Shown here: piece by piece, positions 1-7,400 of the stretch
How positions within the stretch are numbered: position 1 is the first letter of the stretch
Layout of the letters: every line of letters begins with the position of its first letter
Assembly (NCBI GenBank): GCA_964390645.1
Contig: CAYMLL010000113.1
Location: 1 to 21,454, forward strand
Length of the DNA stretch: 21,454 nucleotides
Source of the DNA: CAYMLL01 sp964390645
GTDB lineage: Bacteria > Planctomycetota > UBA8108
Reading direction: 5' to 3'
Made by a program: the position numbers and the translations under genes
Notes under the pieces: generated by a model
Database searches by the model: none
What the model saw: only the letters and a program-made list of their open reading frames with translations
Told to the model about the DNA's origin: nothing

Positions 1-160
1 CGGCCCCGGCGGAGACGGTAGTCGTGCCGATCATGTCGATTCGCAGCCCAACCAATCAACCAGGGCGACGACGCCGAGCAGCCGGCGGAGTCCATGTGAC
101 AACCTGGGCTTCGCTTCCGGCTTCACCGAGTTCGCGGAATCCAAGAAGGAAGAGGATTAA
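1..160 (+). CDS. C-terminal fragment of an unidentified protein (5' end outside window)
   Basis: An open frame entering from the left edge (codons starting at base 2) runs 52 residues without a stop to a TAA at 158-160. It ends in a polar, acidic tail, FAESKKEED, preceded by GFASGFTE. The stop lies only 4 bases before the ATG of the actin-like gene, and the purine-rich stretch encoding the last residues (143-155) doubles as that gene's ribosome binding site. This suggests two genes of one operon with coupled translation. The fragment is too short and low in complexity to name. It could be chance, because much of the 52-residue frame is Ser, Arg and Thr rich. Confidence 0.45.
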   Translation, partial: GPGGDGSRADHVDSQPNQSTRATTPSSRRSPCDNLGFASGFTEFAESKKEED

Positions 161-164
161 ACTC

Positions 165-1289
165 ATGAGCAGGAAAACCACCAGCGCCTCCCCCGGGACA
201 ACCACCGTCGATGTGGATGTGGGCGCGACCCGGGTCTTGCGGGTCGGTGTGGATCTCGGCACGAACACCACGGTCGTCGAGGGAGCCGAGAACGGCGAGC
301 GCTTCGACGTGAATCCAGGCCTCATCACGACCGTGGTCGGCTACCCGAAAGCCGGCATCATTCCCGGCATTCTTCCGAGCGACGGAGGCCCGCTCTTCGG
401 GGAGGAGGCGATCGAGTATCGCCTTCACCTCGACCTCAAGTGGCCGATGAAGGACGGCTTCATCGAGGATTCGGACGTCGCCAGGGAGTTCACCCAGTAC
501 CTTCGCAGCATCGTCGATGACAGTGCGCACGAGACTCAGATCTGGGGTGTCGTCGGCGCGCCGGCGAACGCGTCTCTCGAGCGCCAGGCGGAAATCCGCA
601 ATGCGTTGCGCGGGTTCCTCGACCGTCTTCTGATCGTCCCCGAGCCTTTCCTCGCTGCCATGGGGCTGCGTGAGGATGACGGCTTCCGGGACGCGGGCAG
701 TCACGGCGACCCGACCAAGCACTCGCTGATCATCGACATCGGCGCCGGCACCAGCGATCTCTGCCTCGTGCGGGGCTACTTCCCGACCGCCGCCGACCAG
801 GTCAGCATTCCCCGGGCCGGCAACTCCGTCGACGATTCGATCGCTGCCGGCATCGCAAATCGCTTCCCGGATCTCAACCTGACGTCCGTCACGGTCACGA
901 GCATCAAGGAGAAGCACTCCTTTGTTACCGGCCACGAGCGCGACGCGGACGTCAAGGTCTATGTCGAAGGGCGTCCTCAGACGATCGATCTCAAGGACAT
1001 CATCGGAAGTGCTTGCGAGTCGCTCGTTCCCGAGATCGTCCGCGGCATCCAGCATCTGCTGAAGCGCTGTGACAGCGACTCGGTTGTCCCTGTGATGAAG
1101 AACATCATCGTTACCGGGGGAGGCTCGCAGATCCCCGGCATCTCTGATCGGATCCAGGCCGTTCTGCACGAGGAAGGCTACGACTGCGCTCGCGCGATCC
1201 AGCCGGCCGAATACAAGCTCCTCGTCGCCAAGGGTGCGCTGCGAATCGCGGAGAACGTTCGTAACGACCAGTGGCAGATGGCCATGTGA
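165..1289 (+). CDS. MamK-like bacterial actin (MreB/ParM/MamK superfamily ATPase)
   Basis: This 374-aa protein has the three nucleotide-binding signatures of the actin/Hsp70 fold: phosphate-1 loop GVDLGTNTTV (Asp30, Gly32, Thr33), phosphate-2 loop IIDIGAGTSDL (Asp191-Thr196) and adenosine loop VTGGGSQIPGI (around 316-326). IVPEPF (Glu160) sits where the hydrolysis-assisting Glu lies in bacterial actins. Several stretches match MamK as I remember it rather than MreB: VVGYPK after strand 2, LDLKWPMKDG (89-98), AGNSVDD (218-224) and KEKHSFV (248-254). MamK polymerises into the cytoplasmic filament that aligns magnetosomes; related proteins exist in non-magnetotactic bacteria. I chose the ATG at 165 over an upstream GTG at 24: it has the purine-rich site AAGGAAGAGG at 146-155, and the extra 47 residues are low complexity and overlap the previous frame. 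No mam neighbour is visible. It could be a divergent cytoskeletal or plasmid-type actin instead. Confidence 0.85.
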   Translation: MSRKTTSASPGTTTVDVDVGATRVLRVGVDLGTNTTVVEGAENGERFDVNPGLITTVVGYPKAGIIPGILPSDGGPLFGEEAIEYRLHLDLKWPMKDGFIEDSDVAREFTQYLRSIVDDSAHETQIWGVVGAPANASLERQAEIRNALRGFLDRLLIVPEPFLAAMGLREDDGFRDAGSHGDPTKHSLIIDIGAGTSDLCLVRGYFPTAADQVSIPRAGNSVDDSIAAGIANRFPDLNLTSVTVTSIKEKHSFVTGHERDADVKVYVEGRPQTIDLKDIIGSACESLVPEIVRGIQHLLKRCDSDSVVPVMKNIIVTGGGSQIPGISDRIQAVLHEEGYDCARAIQPAEYKLLVAKGALRIAENVRNDQWQMAM

Positions 1290-1346
1290 TCCGGTCTTCG
1301 ACAGGGTCGCGGTACGGAGTCCGGCGGACGCCAGCCAGAACAGAGA

Positions 1347-1380
1347 GCGGGGACCGAATCGAGAGCCGGTCCCCGCTTTC
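1347..1380 (+). terminator. Rho-independent terminator after the actin-like gene
   Basis: A perfect 10-bp inverted repeat, GCGGGGACCG (1347-1356) and CGGTCCCCGC (1367-1376), has a 10-base loop and is followed by TTTC. It lies 58 bases past the actin-like stop codon. The T-tract is short but the stem is very GC-rich. It would close the operon that enters from the left edge. Confidence 0.75.
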
Positions 1381-1637
1381 GTGTGCGGAGGGAATCGGTG
1401 AGAGCTTCCGCCGTCGGTCGGGCAGCGTCTTCAAGAGAATCAAGGAGGCGCGGAATCCATCGATTCGCCGGGTCTTCTCGCTCCCTGAACTCGACAACCG
1501 ACCGCATCGCCCGGGTTCTGGCGTCTTGACCTCGGACGAGCTGGCTCACTTTCGCGGCCGGACCGGTCCTTCGACATGCTGCCAGCGCTGTGCTGAGGAC
1601 CTGCCTCGGCTGCGATGAAGAGGGGGATTGCGACACC

Positions 1638-1719
1638 GGGTCCGGGATCGAGCGGGTCCGGGATCGAGCGGGCCCGGGATCGAGCGGGCCCGGGATCGAG
1701 CGGGCCCGGGATCGAGCCC
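1638..1719. repeat. 16-bp GC-rich tandem repeat, five copies
   Basis: The core GGGATCGAG recurs with an exact 16-base period at 1644, 1660, 1676, 1692 and 1708. The spacer is CGGGTCC in the first unit and CGGGCCC in the next three. Each CGGGCCCG junction is a short palindrome, so the array can form several hairpins. The unit length is not a multiple of three, which agrees with a non-coding location. It lies just downstream of rpmH on the minus strand and might act in 3'-end formation. Confidence 0.9.
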
Positions 1720-1743
1720 CGTGACCGCCGCTCTAGCGGGCTG

Positions 1744-1884
1744 TCAGTGCTTCTTGTACCCTGGGAGGGCACGGCCCATGCGGCGGCGCTTGTTGATCAT
1801 CTTGCGCCCGTGACGGGTCTTCATCCGATAGCGGAATCCGCGCCGTTGGCGCTTGCGGCTGGTCTTTCGGACGTTGACTTTCAT
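1744..1884 (-). CDS. rpmH: Large-subunit ribosomal protein bL34
   Basis: This is a 46-aa, very basic protein read on the minus strand from ATG at 1884-1882 to TGA at 1746-1744. The core KRQRRGFRYRMKT, then HGRKMINKRRRMGRA, matches the bL34 pattern of a Lys/Arg-rich N-terminus, a Gly-Phe-Arg-x-Arg-Met motif, and a GRK-x-(I/L)-x-x-RR-x-x-GR segment. Its length is normal for the family (about 44-47). bL34 binds 23S rRNA in the large subunit. It follows kdsD on the same strand after 78 bases that hold a strong promoter. The usual partners rnpA, yidC and dnaA are absent, so the gene is displaced from the canonical dnaA/rpmH/rnpA arrangement. No clear Shine-Dalgarno is seen; GAGAGAC lies 8 bases upstream. 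Confidence 0.95.
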   Translation of the reverse strand: MKVNVRKTSRKRQRRGFRYRMKTRHGRKMINKRRRMGRALPGYKKH

Positions 1885-1937
1885 CGCTGAGGGTCTCTCG
1901 GATTCATGCTTCCCCGGGCTCGGGCGGGGAGCGACGG

Positions 1938-1966
1938 ATTATAGTGGCCGTGTTTGGAGAGATCAA
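1938..1966 (-). promoter_or_regulatory. Sigma70-type promoter for rpmH
   Basis: Reading the minus strand, TTGATC (1966-1961) and a consensus TATAAT (1943-1938) are separated by exactly 17 bases. The expected start is near 1931, giving a leader of about 45 bases. The -35 box overlaps the stop codon of kdsD (1965-1963), so rpmH has its own start inside the end of the preceding gene. A perfect -10 box is conspicuous in such GC-rich DNA. Confidence 0.75.
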
Positions 1967-2961
1967 AGGACAATCTGCCCGCGCCCGAGGATGTCGTGAA
2001 GGTGCACGACGCCGATCGCGGCGCCGGACTCACTGATGACTGCAAGTGAGGTGATACCACGCACTTCCATCAGCTGGAGGGCGTCTTTCGCCGACGCGGA
2101 GGGGGCGATCGTCAGCGGCCCGGTCGTCATCACCTCACGGACCCGCGAGTCCAGCACCTCGTGGTTTCCGGGGGAGTTTCCGCGCAGGATGCGGCGAAGA
2201 TCGCCGTCCGTGACGATTCCGACCAGTCGCTCGTTCGCCTCGACGACGAGTGTCAGTCCCAGATTGTCGCGCGCGGTCATCTCGTCGATGGCGTCGGCGA
2301 GCGACGCGTCGACTCCGACGATCGGCAGATCCTCACCCTGGCGCATGACATCTTGCACGCGGTAGCGCAGCCGTTCCCCGAGGTTGCCGCCCGGGTGGAA
2401 GCGTGCGTAGTGCTCCGAGGTGAAACCACGCTCTTCCAGGAGGACGAGGGCCAGCGCGTCTCCGATCGCCAGCGTCACGGTGGTCGACGTCGTCGGCGCG
2501 AGTCCGAGGGGGCAAGCCTCCTCGTCGACTCCGGTGTCGATGGTCATCGTGGCCAGCTGTCCGAGCGTCGAAGCTTCCACGCCGGTGAAGGCGATGATCT
2601 CGAGGCCGAGTTCCGCCGCGGCGCGGCAGACGGCGAGCAGTTCCGAAGTTTCTCCGCTGTTCGAGAGCGCCACGAGAATATCGTCGGGCTGCAGCATCCC
2701 GAGATCCCCGTGGAGCGCCTCCACGGGGCGCAGGAAGAACGAAGGCGTGCCGGTTGAGGACAGCGTTGCCGAGATCTTCTCGCCGATCACTCCGGACTTG
2801 CCGACACCTGTCACCGCCACGCGCCCGGGGAGCGCCAGCAGTCGCGCCACCAGACGATCGAACGGAGCGTCCAGCGTCCGGGCCTTGTGGAGGATCGCCT
2901 CGCCTTCCTGACGCAGGAACTCGCGGCCTCGCTCGATGATGCGGTGTGTCGGGCCTTGCAT
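1963..2961 (-). CDS. kdsD: Arabinose-5-phosphate isomerase (SIS domain plus two CBS domains)
   Basis: This 332-aa protein has the family's usual length. It converts D-ribulose-5-phosphate to D-arabinose-5-phosphate, the first step toward Kdo for lipopolysaccharide. The SIS domain (about 1-200) carries GVGKSGVIGEK (52-62, with Lys55), HGDLG (84-88), SNSGET (100-105, with Glu107 after it) and FHPGGNLG (188-195), which contains the proposed catalytic His (His189). Two CBS domains follow (about 203-260 and 274-330), the first ending in GIVTDGDLRR. The start is ATG at 2961, which places the N-terminal helix as in KdsD; no Shine-Dalgarno is evident. It is divergent from nagA, another sugar-phosphate gene, across 158 bases. 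GutQ is an alternative paralogue name, but no gut genes are nearby. Confidence 0.95.
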   Translation of the reverse strand: MQGPTHRIIERGREFLRQEGEAILHKARTLDAPFDRLVARLLALPGRVAVTGVGKSGVIGEKISATLSSTGTPSFFLRPVEALHGDLGMLQPDDILVALSNSGETSELLAVCRAAAELGLEIIAFTGVEASTLGQLATMTIDTGVDEEACPLGLAPTTSTTVTLAIGDALALVLLEERGFTSEHYARFHPGGNLGERLRYRVQDVMRQGEDLPIVGVDASLADAIDEMTARDNLGLTLVVEANERLVGIVTDGDLRRILRGNSPGNHEVLDSRVREVMTTGPLTIAPSASAKDALQLMEVRGITSLAVISESGAAIGVVHLHDILGRGQIVL

Positions 2962-3119
2962 GGGACCAGCGCTGAGAGGGTGGAGCCGGATGGTACGGAA
3001 GAGCCGCAGGGAAGGAAAGGGGGATTCCGCGCGGGAGCAGGAATCGACCGTGACCGTCGGCGGGTTTTCCGGCCCGCGGGTGACCGACTGACGTCGTTCG
3101 TGGTACGCTTCGTGCCATC
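2962..3119. promoter_or_regulatory. Divergent promoter region between kdsD and nagA
   Basis: These 158 bases must hold start signals for both genes. I see no convincing sigma70 pair. There is a short inverted repeat GCGGG/CCCGC (3060-3064 and 3073-3077) and a GTGACCG direct repeat flanking it (about 3050 and 3080). These could be an operator but are equally compatible with chance in GC-rich DNA. Confidence 0.3.
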
Positions 3120-4319
3120 ATGGCTTCTCGTTCGTCCTCTCGTCCCGGCGCCTGGCTTCTCGAGGGCGCTGATGTTGTGTCCGCCGGGCGCTGCTTCGGG
3201 CGGGCGGCCGTGTTTGTTCGAGGATCTCGCGTGGGGGCCGTGGGGCCGGCGGCACGGCGCATGGCGAGGGGGAACGGTGTTCGTCGTGTCGATCTCGTGG
3301 GCCGTACGCTGGTTCCGGGCCTTGTGGATCTGCACACGCACGGGGCCGCAGGGGTGGACTTCGTCGAGGCTTCACCGCAGGAACTGGAGAGCTCGATGGC
3401 GCACTACCTCGCGCACGGGGTCACGTCGCTGCTCGTCAGCGTCTACCCGTCGAGCTGGAAGAAGTCACTCGTCGTGTTGCGCCGGATCTCGAAGGCGATT
3501 CTCGATGGCCACGGTCGGGGGGTCGCTGTCGGGATCCATCTCGAGGGGCCTTTCGTCAGTCCGCGCAAGCCGGGGGCGTTGCCGTCGCGGAATTTCCGCG
3601 AACCATCGACTCGCGATGCAGCAAAGCTGCTCGACGCCTGTCAGGGGATGGCGAAGACCGTGACCATCGCGCCGGAGCTGAAGCGCGCTTCCGGGCTGCT
3701 TCGCTTCTTCGGAGACCGTGGTGTCGTTCCTGCCTTCGGGCACTCCGATGCGAGCTACGAGCAGACCAGGACCGCTCTGGCGAAGGGAGTTCGCTACGCG
3801 ACCCATCTCTTCAACGCGATGAACGGCGTTCACCACCGCGGGCCCGGGGCGGTCACGGCGTTGCTCGAGCACCCGGACGTGGTGGTCGAGGTCATCGCCG
3901 ACGGGCACCACATCGATCCGCCGGTTCTGCGGCTCGTCAACTCGATGAAGCCGCGCGAGAAGATCGTGCTCGTCAGCGACTCGGTCCTGCCGTGTGGGCT
4001 GCGGGACGGCCGCTACCGGTTTGCCGGCGGCGAGGTGATCCTCGACCGGGGACGCATCACGCAACCGGACGGTCGTCTTGCCGGAAGCGCGCTGACACTC
4101 GATCGCGCCATCCGTGTCGAGGTGAAGGATGCCGGTGCGAGTCTCGAGGATGCGGTCCTGTTCGCGTCCCGGAATCCAGCTCGGGTCATCGGCGTCGATC
4201 GCACACGTGGCAGCATCGCCGTGGGCAAGCGAGCGGACATCGTCGTTCTGGATTCGCGCATGCGCGTCAAGGCCACATGGCTCGCGGGGGAGCTGACCCA
4301 CCGGCGCGGCAAGCTCTGA
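3120..4319 (+). CDS. nagA: N-acetylglucosamine-6-phosphate deacetylase
   Basis: This 399-aa amidohydrolase-superfamily enzyme hydrolyses GlcNAc-6-phosphate to glucosamine-6-phosphate and acetate in cytoplasmic amino-sugar and wall recycling. The order of motifs is diagnostic: PGLVDLHTHG (His72, His74), GIHLEGPF (metal ligand Glu142), FGHSDA (His208), THLFNAMNGVHHRGPG (His229), IADGHHID (259-266) and VSDSVLPCG, with Asp287 in the place of the catalytic Asp. The C-terminus ends with the usual composite beta-domain motif, GSIAVGKRADIVVLD. ATG at 3120 gives a normal N-terminal beta domain; there is no good Shine-Dalgarno before it. The deaminase nagB is not in the window, but murQ at the right edge feeds the same pathway. 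Confidence 0.95.
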   Translation: MASRSSSRPGAWLLEGADVVSAGRCFGRAAVFVRGSRVGAVGPAARRMARGNGVRRVDLVGRTLVPGLVDLHTHGAAGVDFVEASPQELESSMAHYLAHGVTSLLVSVYPSSWKKSLVVLRRISKAILDGHGRGVAVGIHLEGPFVSPRKPGALPSRNFREPSTRDAAKLLDACQGMAKTVTIAPELKRASGLLRFFGDRGVVPAFGHSDASYEQTRTALAKGVRYATHLFNAMNGVHHRGPGAVTALLEHPDVVVEVIADGHHIDPPVLRLVNSMKPREKIVLVSDSVLPCGLRDGRYRFAGGEVILDRGRITQPDGRLAGSALTLDRAIRVEVKDAGASLEDAVLFASRNPARVIGVDRTRGSIAVGKRADIVVLDSRMRVKATWLAGELTHRRGKL

Positions 4320-4352
4320 CTCCCGGAGATGCGCCCTTACGGCGCTCGGGAG
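4320..4352 (+). terminator. Possible terminator after nagA
   Basis: An interrupted inverted repeat starts at the base after the nagA stop: CTCCCG (4320-4325) with CGGGAG (4347-4352), and inside it GCGCC with GGCGC, with unequal bulges. No T-tract follows (CCCGAAAA instead), so intrinsic termination is uncertain. Confidence 0.35.
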
Positions 4353-4440
4353 CCCGAAAAGGGTCCTAACAAGTTTCGGCCTTTCCGACCGCGTGCTAAC
4401 ATCGCGGGGGACCGGATCCCGCCAACGACGAGAACTCTCC

Positions 4441-7400
4441 ATGCGGACAGGTTTCTGCTTTCTGCTGGGCGCGTTGCTGCTGCTCGCCGCCTGCGATCGC
4501 ACGACGACGTCGTCGCACGTCGTCCTGCTGCGCATCAACGAGTTGATGGCGGACAACAGCCTGGCGTGCGCCGACGACGACGAGCCGAACGGGCTGGCGC
4601 TCGACTGGATCGAGATCTTCAACCCGACGGAGGTGGGGGTGCGGCTCGAGGGCTACTCGCTCACCGATGATCCCGGTCGGCCCGGACGGTATCGCTTTCC
4701 GCCACACCTGGAGGTGCCGGCGGGCGGCTTTCTCGTGATCTACCTCGTCGGTGACGATGAGCTCGAGCGGATTCGTGTGGACCGGGAGGCGCGGGGCTTG
4801 CCGGAGGTCGTGCTCACGGACCGACATGCCGATTTTGGCCTCGACCCCGACGGGGACACGCTCTATCTGTTCGCGGGTCGTCGACAGATCGATCGTATCG
4901 GCTGGGTCGAGCTCCCGGAAAACCAGAGCTTCGGACGCTTTCCCGACGGCGGCTCCGAGAGCCGGCGGTTTTTCGCGCCGACCCCTGGCATCGCGAATTC
5001 CCTGCTCGCGTCGATCGCGCCGCGGTTCGTCGTCAGTGGGCGGCCGCGAATCGAGCTGTGCGTGCCGCCGGATGAGCAGGCCGTGATCAGCTTTCGCGTC
5101 TTGACCGACGACCGCCTGGGTGACGAGCCGCTCGACGTGCGACTGAGCCTTCTGGAGCGGCCGGAGTGTCAGCTTGAAGATCAGGCCCCCGAGCGCTGTC
5201 TCCAGCTCTTCGCCGAGGCCGGTGACGCGGTGTGGGATCTCGACGTCGAGCAGGTCGGTGACCCGCAGGTCTGCCCGACGGCCTTCAACGATGCGGGCCT
5301 TCCCGGGGCTCCGGCGGATCCGACCTGTCCGAGCGAGACGACGGATGGCAGCTTCGGCGATGCCACGTTCAAGGTGCGGACGTACCGGGGCCTGCTGCCG
5401 CGGGGCGAGGAGCTCGGGCAGTCGGACGAGGGGCTTCCGACGGCGTTGCTCTGGCTGGAGATCGAGGACTCGAGCGGCTGCCTCGACTTCTGTGCCTGTC
5501 ACGTCTTTGGCAGCGGCTGCTTCGACGTCGTCATCAGCGAGTACCAGCCCGTTAACCCGACCGAGGAGTTCGTCTGCGAGAACTGCCGGGAAAACCGCGG
5601 TGTGCAGACACCGGACTGGGTCGAGATCCACAACTTCGGCGAAGACGAGATCGATATCCGTGACTTCGGGCTCGTCGGTCGCAACGCCTCTCGCGACAAT
5701 CCGAAGGCGTGGCTCTTCGGTCGCGACACCGGCTTCGATCCTGACTACACGTCGATCGGGCCGGGAGAGCGCCTCGTGGTCCTCGCGGACACCGACGGGG
5801 GTGATCTGCTCGTCGAGCGCAAGGTCTTCCGGCGGGTGATCGGCCGCGACGAGCTCGGTGCGCCGATTCTCGACATGAGCTGCCGGTATTTCTCCGCGAA
5901 GTTCGCTCTCGACCCCCGTCGAGCTCGAGAGCCGGACCTCTTCTCGCTGACGGCGCCGGCGTCGGCGGGCAGTGATACACAGGTCATCATCGACGAGGCG
6001 GTGCTCGACTTCCGTCGGTTCTTCGCGGCGGCCCCTCCCGCTCCTCCCGACGATCCGAACTTCCCGATCCGTGGTCTTTCGGTGATACGCAACATGGCGC
6101 TGCTGCGTGCGGGCGATCCGACTCCTGTGCAGTGCCTGTTGCCGGACGTCGACGGCGAATGGTGCATCTCGTTGTGTCCCTCGCCGGCTCGCTGTCCCGG
6201 CAGCGAGACGGGCGCGAACCGTCTCGACTGTGGCCAGAGCGTCGAGCTCTTCAGTGAGCTGTCGGTCCGCGCCGCGAACGCTGCCGCGGGCGAGGTGCGT
6301 CGCTGCCCGCGCGCCGGTGAGGGCGTCGTGGTGACCGCCTTCGCCACGGTGAACAACGAGACGGTGCGCCGCCTGGAGGCCGGTGAGGAGCCAAGCCTCG
6401 GCGTCGAGCTCGAGCTCGAGGACTCTCTCGGCGAGCGTTTTGTGCTGAGCCTCGGTGCCGGAGTCGTCGCCGTCCCGGACGAGAACCGACAGGCGGAGGC
6501 CCGGCTCGGTACGACGCTGCTGCGTCTGGAGGCGACCATCCCCCCGCAGACCGAGGGCCTCGTCCAGATCCGTCGCCTGACGGTTCGCGACGAGTTTCTC
6601 GCCGACCAGGGCGATTTCGGGGGCGACGTCGCGGTCAGTGACGAGCTCAGTCCTCTCGGTTTCGAGGACTCGACGCTGTCGTTCTCGTACTATTCGGGAA
6701 CGCCGCCGCAGGTCGACTCGGTAGTTCTCAGCGAGATCTTCCCGCACAACGACGACCGGCCGCCGGCCTTGCGCTACGCGCTGCCGGGATTCGACGGCTC
6801 GAGCAAGCCGGACTACATCGAGCTGTACCTGCCGGCTGACTCGAGCGTCCACAGTGTCGATCTCGGCGAGTATTTTCTGACGACGACGTCGAGTCGCGAC
6901 GCGCCGATACGGCACCCTCGTCAATATCTTATTCCCGACAATACCGTGCTCGTGCGTGGCGGGTACCTCGTGCTCGTTGCCGGCACCTTGCCGGCTTCGC
7001 CGCTGCCGCGGCCCTTCGCGGTGGCGTCGATCGCCGGCTTTCCACTGGCGCCGGACGTCGGCGCGCTTTACCTCGTCGGGCCGGACCGGCTCGGCAACTG
7101 TGTGGTGGACGGGATCTCGTGGGATCGAGACGATGTCGTCCATCCCGAGAATCCGAGCGCGTGTCCGCCGCTGTTCCCGGACCGGCAGTTCTGCTACGGT
7201 GTCGACTGTGCAGGCAGCGACGTCGCTGTTCAGGTCAGTCCCACGCCCGGCGCTCCGAACTTACTTCCTCCGGTTCTTGTCGGCGCCAGCCACCGAACGA
7301 CCGACACCGCGGAGACCCGGCCCAATCTCTGCGACGCTCTCGACGAGGTCGGCACCATGAAGCTTTCCGCCGTCGTCTTCCTCGACCGCGAGATGGTTTT

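Larger units (their letters stand above)
1290..1743. other. Gene-free convergent interval between the actin-like gene and rpmH
   Basis: This 454-base stretch lies between convergent genes. It contains the terminator at 1347-1380 and the 16-bp tandem array at about 1638-1719. Open frames here are Arg/Ser/Pro-rich on both strands and show no recognisable motif. I looked for rnpA, which usually follows rpmH, on the minus strand and found no RNase P protein signature. Confidence 0.6.

Noticed and set aside
123..1169. Long minus-strand open frame opposite the actin-like gene
   Set aside because: It is the high-GC antisense shadow of a well-supported gene; its product is Arg/Asp-rich without motifs.
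1638..1719. Replication origin iterons
   Set aside because: The repeats are extremely GC-rich, contain no DnaA-box-like sequence or AT-rich flank, and no replication gene is nearby, apart from rpmH, which by itself does not mark an origin.
1440..1772. Minus-strand frame after rpmH as rnpA
   Set aside because: It lacks the RNR-type basic motif of RNase P protein and is made mainly of the 16-bp repeat translated.
4396..7143. 915-aa minus-strand open frame opposite the lipoprotein gene
   Set aside because: It lies fully within the sense gene with domains and lipobox; the reverse product has no signal, motif or family resemblance.
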